Shown here in pieces: positions 61,501-64,000 of a stretch of DNA of 64,000 nt. A model generated the notes under the pieces. It saw only the letters and a list, made by a program, of their open reading frames with translations, was not told the origin of the DNA and searched no databases. Location: assembly GCA_022447585.1 (NCBI GenBank), contig JAKVAR010000009.1:307133-371132 (forward strand). Reading direction: 5' to 3'. How positions within the stretch are numbered: the stretch's first letter is position 1; every line of letters starts with the position of its first letter. Source of the DNA: Crocinitomicaceae bacterium. GTDB taxonomy: Bacteria > Bacteroidota > Bacteroidia > Flavobacteriales_D > Crocinitomicaceae. Made by a program: the position numbers and the translations under genes.

Positions 61501-64000
61501 CCATCATTTGAAAAGTCCGAGTTGTATTCATTTATATCGAAGAAATACGAACCGTTAGTATAACTAGGGTTTGATATAGCTTGATAAGAATTGGAAATAT
61601 TATATTGAAACTCACTCATATTTTCAACGATGGCAATTTTGTTTGTATCGCTTGTTACCGCTCTAATTTCCATATCATACATATGGGCAATTTTAGTACT
61701 AGTAACATCCACTATAACTTCAATATCGGAATCACATGGATCAGCTCCAACTGAGCTAGAAATTCTAGTCTGAAAACCACTTTGTTTAGGCTCAACATAT
61801 AAGGGCATATATTCAAAATCACATTGAAAACTAGAAAAATCAACAGGGTAGGCCGTGCATTCGTAACCTACATATGTATCAATAATTACAGAGTCACAAT
61901 TAGTGAATCTACCGTAAACTGAAAGATTTGCAGTACTATTTGCGTTGATTGACCCTAACAGGTAAATGTCATTTTGCAATGTGAGTGCTTCTCCAGTATT
62001 ATCTATTAAGATTGAATCAACAACGATATTTGCAGGCTCAACAATATGGACCCATGCATTATCTACACCGCTAGAAGAATTATTTTTCACTCTATAATCC
62101 CAGACAACATTTCTTTGATTAGCATCTTGCCATGGGTTTTGAGAAAGTAATTGTATATCAGCCCTTTTAAATCTTATTTTATCCGGTGATGATGATGCAA
62201 TCAAATCTGTTTCCAAGCCATCAATAGCATCAGATTTGACATATTTGACAAACCAATCTACATCTTGATAAGTATTTTCCGGCACATCACAATTAGGCGC
62301 GATTTCGATAAAAAGTTTACTGTCAAAGCCATCATCACTCAGGGCTAATTGACCGGAGTTATAATATTGTTCAATATCATATATTAAGGTATCTCCAATT
62401 ATATTATCTGGGGACAAGGAATTTAGGGTAGTTGCATTAGCCGCATTCGTTTTCTTTGTATTATAATTTTTATATCTCGTGTTTATATGAGCATAATTTG
62501 GCGGAATAACGGCTATAATCTCCTTTACTTTACCCCAATTTCTATATTCATACGGAAAGAGGTTACCACCAGAGTAATTAGATCCAACATCACCAATAGA
62601 CATTCCAAAGCCTTGATTTATAATTTTTGTACAAGAATTGACTGTGAAATTATTTGCAGACTTGTTTTTAAAAGAATAACCAATAAGCGTTATTCTACCA
62701 TTTCGAAAACCACAATTTTCCTTTTGTGCACTCGTTGGATTATCAACTTCACTCACATAAAACTCATTCAAGAAAGTTGTTTCTTTTATTCCACTTGGAA
62801 CTATGTCGGAGACACGGTACTTAACTTGTAAATCAATAGAATCTCCTGCTCCATAAGTGAATCCATCCAAGTTAACATTTAAACTAGATAAATATTCTTC
62901 AGAGAGGTTATATTCAAAAATTCGAGTATTTCCTTGCCCTGTTATTACCGGAGTTATCCCTTGAACTGTATAACTCTGTTGGGTTTCGACATCGTAAATA
63001 GTTAGATTTGCCTCAATACAGTCTAAAACATTACCATAGTCAATATCAGATATAAACTTTGAATACCCCCATGTCTCAGTTGTCAACCCTATTACACCTG
63101 TAGAACGTGATAGAATTGTGTCACCAGTCATGGCTCTATGAGCCATGACTTGGTCATTATTTAGAGAACCTGAAACATCGGGGCTGCCGTCTAAATCATT
63201 ATCAGGCGATCCAAAGTTTATTCTAGAAATATCGAACTCGATATTTTTAAGACTATTACAATTAGCATCCGGGCAATGTAAATAAGTGGTAGTCAAAACG
63301 GTACATTCTAATGGAATAGAACACGAGGAACATGTTTCATCTACTATATAATCAAAGTTAAGCTCAATATCTTTCCATCCGTTAACACCGCAGGATCCCA
63401 GTAGTCGTAATTCTAAAACACTTTTTGCCACAACAAAGGGAGCCGATGCCGGATAAATGGCCTCTACGATGTTTGTTTGCGCATCGTAAGAAATAGAATT
63501 TGCCAACCATTCAATTCCATTTGAAGCAAAGCTTAGGTTTTCAAATTCAAGACCATCTTCAAGCGTAAATCGAACCCTATATAAGGAGTTCGAAGTTTGA
63601 GGTAATGTATTCTGAAAACTTGATACTATAAACCTATAGTTCTCTGACTCATTTTCAGTAATATCAATTGGGGTTTCCGTGAAAAACGTAATGTACTGGC
63701 TATTCACTTCCTGCCCCTTTATTGCGTTGTCATACACCTCAATATCACATACATCTGTATACAAAAGTTCGGCACGCCAACCTTTCAAAGCGTCATCCTC
63801 GCAAGTTTGAATACAACAGGAATACATATCCCACTCTATGATTAAAGAATCCCCTGGGTTTAAGTCTGGCAAATCAATAATAACCTTTCCAATTGGATTA
63901 TTACCCAGACAACTTAAATCACCAGAATTACTTGTGGCAATCGCGCTTGTAATTGACAATGAATTTACTTGACCATTCACCCCATCCTTATATGTAAATG
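58596..64000 (-). CDS. Giant secreted FG-GAP/VCBS repeat protein, T9SS cargo (5' end outside the window)
   Basis: At least 1,800 codons are visible and the frame stays open to the right edge; the GTG at 63980 is not a true start. From N to C: a large beta-rich region with many conserved Cys; about seven FG-GAP/VCBS repeats with calcium-type DxDxDG motifs (WGDYDNDGYDDLFV and relatives, about bases 60280-61310, spaced about 157 bases); an ASPIC/UnbV-like segment (LVILWPSG); an SdrD-B-like module (VCGNVFYDMNNNGIRDNNE); a DUF11/DUF7619-like conserved-repeat domain; and a T9SS type A sorting domain (VVYVYPNPASDIVHVSL). It is probably a surface adhesin or matrix protein. No enzyme motif is seen. 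Confidence 0.88.
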   Translation of the reverse strand, partial: FTYKDGVNGQVNSLSITSAIATSNSGDLSCLGNNPIGKVIIDLPDLNPGDSLIIEWDMYSCCIQTCEDDALKGWRAELLYTDVCDIEVYDNAIKGQEVNSQYITFFTETPIDITENESENYRFIVSSFQNTLPQTSNSLYRVRFTLEDGLEFENLSFASNGIEWLANSISYDAQTNIVEAIYPASAPFVVAKSVLELRLLGSCGVNGWKDIELNFDYIVDETCSSCSIPLECTVLTTTYLHCPDANCNSLKNIEFDISRINFGSPDNDLDGSPDVSGSLNNDQVMAHRAMTGDTILSRSTGVIGLTTETWGYSKFISDIDYGNVLDCIEANLTIYDVETQQSYTVQGITPVITGQGNTRIFEYNLSEEYLSSLNVNLDGFTYGAGDSIDLQVKYRVSDIVPSGIKETTFLNEFYVSEVDNPTSAQKENCGFRNGRITLIGYSFKNKSANNFTVNSCTKIINQGFGMSIGDVGSNYSGGNLFPYEYRNWGKVKEIIAVIPPNYAHINTRYKNYNTKKTNAANATTLNSLSPDNIIGDTLIYDIEQYYNSGQLALSDDGFDSKLFIEIAPNCDVPENTYQDVDWFVKYVKSDAIDGLETDLIASSSPDKIRFKRADIQLLSQNPWQDANQRNVVWDYRVKNNSSSGVDNAWVHIVEPANIVVDSILIDNTGEALTLQNDIYLLGSINANSTANLSVYGRFTNCDSVIIDTYVGYECTAYPVDFSSFQCDFEYMPLYVEPKQSGFQTRISSSVGADPCDSDIEVIVDVTSTKIAHMYDMEIRAVTSDTNKIAIVENMSEFQYNISNSYQAISNPSYTNGSYFFDINEYNSDFSNDGIPGVLDISNNRYRLKYDLTLGDAFTNGDYIEFEIQGKNACAVTLPVISLAYDPSVSFSEDNLAGLNLDNETNWSASWGDYDNDGYDDLFVPSRNYNVKNLLYHNNTDGTFTKVTTGPIVNDLGSSISGAWGDYNNDGYLDLFVTNSENSPNRLYTNNQDGTFSSVDSGAIIEEGVYSNSAAWADYNRDGYLDIVITDFHPTDFNRLLYGTANGEFILDETSLISLSATSAVGAAWGDYDNDGDPDLFIANTNNENNQLFRNDEGLFVEILSGQIVNDSGTSVGGVWGDYDNDGDLDIYVTNSSDQEPNFFYINNGDGTFTRDLNIEIVDELTNSHGASWIDFDNDGNLDLLVANDQSKKNLLYSNNGDLSFLKLTNAISENETNSYGVAWSDYDNDGDYDLFVANTEGEANSFFINDKGACTNFISVDLFGCNSNKKGIGTIVKVKSTIDGESVWQTKHVSTQTSSMGGQNSIKLVFGLSTAESIDSLVILWPSGMKTIMVNPAINQLVSINEDCGSKVCGNVFYDMNNNGIRDNNEVGIPNKRILISPGDITATTDIDGNYEVYLSDGSYTISQAPDTNWTQLSPLLDYDITVLQSTSSIYCGNDFGNDPVCNYPDLELTIGATAFRRGLRNDLNVSVSNLGAFETVDDITIQLSITDNVFILDDDWVLESSSNGINNYTFSFDNLSGLSDTLFRLVDSVSQQSNLDETIQLTANISYPSDECNASNNSFSLTDVVVGSIDPNDKLVNINGRGSSEYAHKEERLIYKIRFQNVGNYSAQRVFIIDTLSNNLDLNSLRVEASSHSFSFSQQGNVISWVNNMIELPDSTSNPEGSQGFVSFSILPKKACEAFTLIENNAGIQFDYNEYVITNTVETVIIPKGQLPTGKVVYVYPNPASDIVHVSLLNENKRTIPIKSIVILNNQGVLVDRKTPNVSNEYPVYDIDNGMYQILVEDYFGVITSAKFVKN

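Overview
The window looks like chromosome from a Bacteroidota bacterium, most likely a marine or freshwater member of the order Flavobacteriales. The evidence is AT-rich DNA, proteins with type IX secretion (T9SS) C-terminal sorting domains, families typical of the phylum (DUF3078, the DUF6702/M1 peptidase pair, DUF4190 proteins, BshA of bacillithiol synthesis), and promoters of the Bacteroidota type (TTG, about 19 bases, TAnnTTTG) in front of many genes. I found no rRNA, tRNA, CRISPR array, insertion sequence or prophage. The genes are mostly short operons on both strands, often separated by bidirectional intrinsic terminators.

Layout. 0.4-6.3 kb: bshA, a thiolase, a DUF3078 outer-surface protein and a VWA-like membrane protein. 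6.3-12.3 kb: an operon of an acyl-CoA carboxylase beta subunit, ElaA and an M13 peptidase, then pcm and trxB. 12.4-16.8 kb: a DEAH helicase, a lipoprotein and a cluster of small membrane proteins (two DUF4190, one DUF2752). 16.8-20.5 kb: the tightly overlapped ettA, VF530-like gene, pepD and DUF3820 gene. 20.5-26.1 kb: a small XRE-regulator locus, mnmA, and an M1 peptidase with DUF6702. 26.2-33.3 kb: proC, two glycosyltransferase-type genes, and pyrG-yidC. 33.7-43.7 kb: a toxin-23-like secreted protein, a LytS/LytR two-component pair, cvfB, usp, DinB, rpe, an L,D-transpeptidase, a rhomboid protease and a class IV aminotransferase. 43.9-48.1 kb: a Cys-rich lipoprotein, YwbE, an FMN reductase, a cold-shock protein with a long structured leader, and a DEAD-box RNA helicase. 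48.2-56.1 kb: a Gly-rich T9SS cargo, DUF1853, DUF4173-like, kinase-like, YchJ-like and DUF2459 genes. 56.2-58.5 kb: rtcB-prfH. 58.6 kb to the end: a giant FG-GAP repeat T9SS cargo cut by the right edge.

The most interesting locus is rtcB-prfH (56.2-58.5 kb). RtcB is an RNA ligase. PrfH is a release-factor homologue that in E. coli works with RtcB2 to rescue and reseal ribosomes cut in the 16S decoding centre. Here the operon is preceded by an undescribed-looking leader: a promoter, a 15-codon leader ORF, a hairpin, and two identical 8-base strands (GACCGGGA) competing for one partner (TCCTGGTC). One pairing makes an intrinsic terminator and the other an antiterminator. Translation of the leader ORF would hide the antiterminator strand, so loss of translation should switch the operon on, which suits a ribosome-repair system. 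Just past the terminator lies AAGTCGTAA, identical to the universal 16S sequence 1492-1500, the site that such toxins cut.

Secondary points are an XRE gene whose promoter is wrapped in perfect inverted repeats that recur upstream of a small unknown gene, several genes whose -7 element lies only 4-7 bases before the start codon (likely leaderless mRNAs), a structured cold-shock leader, and several gene remnants.
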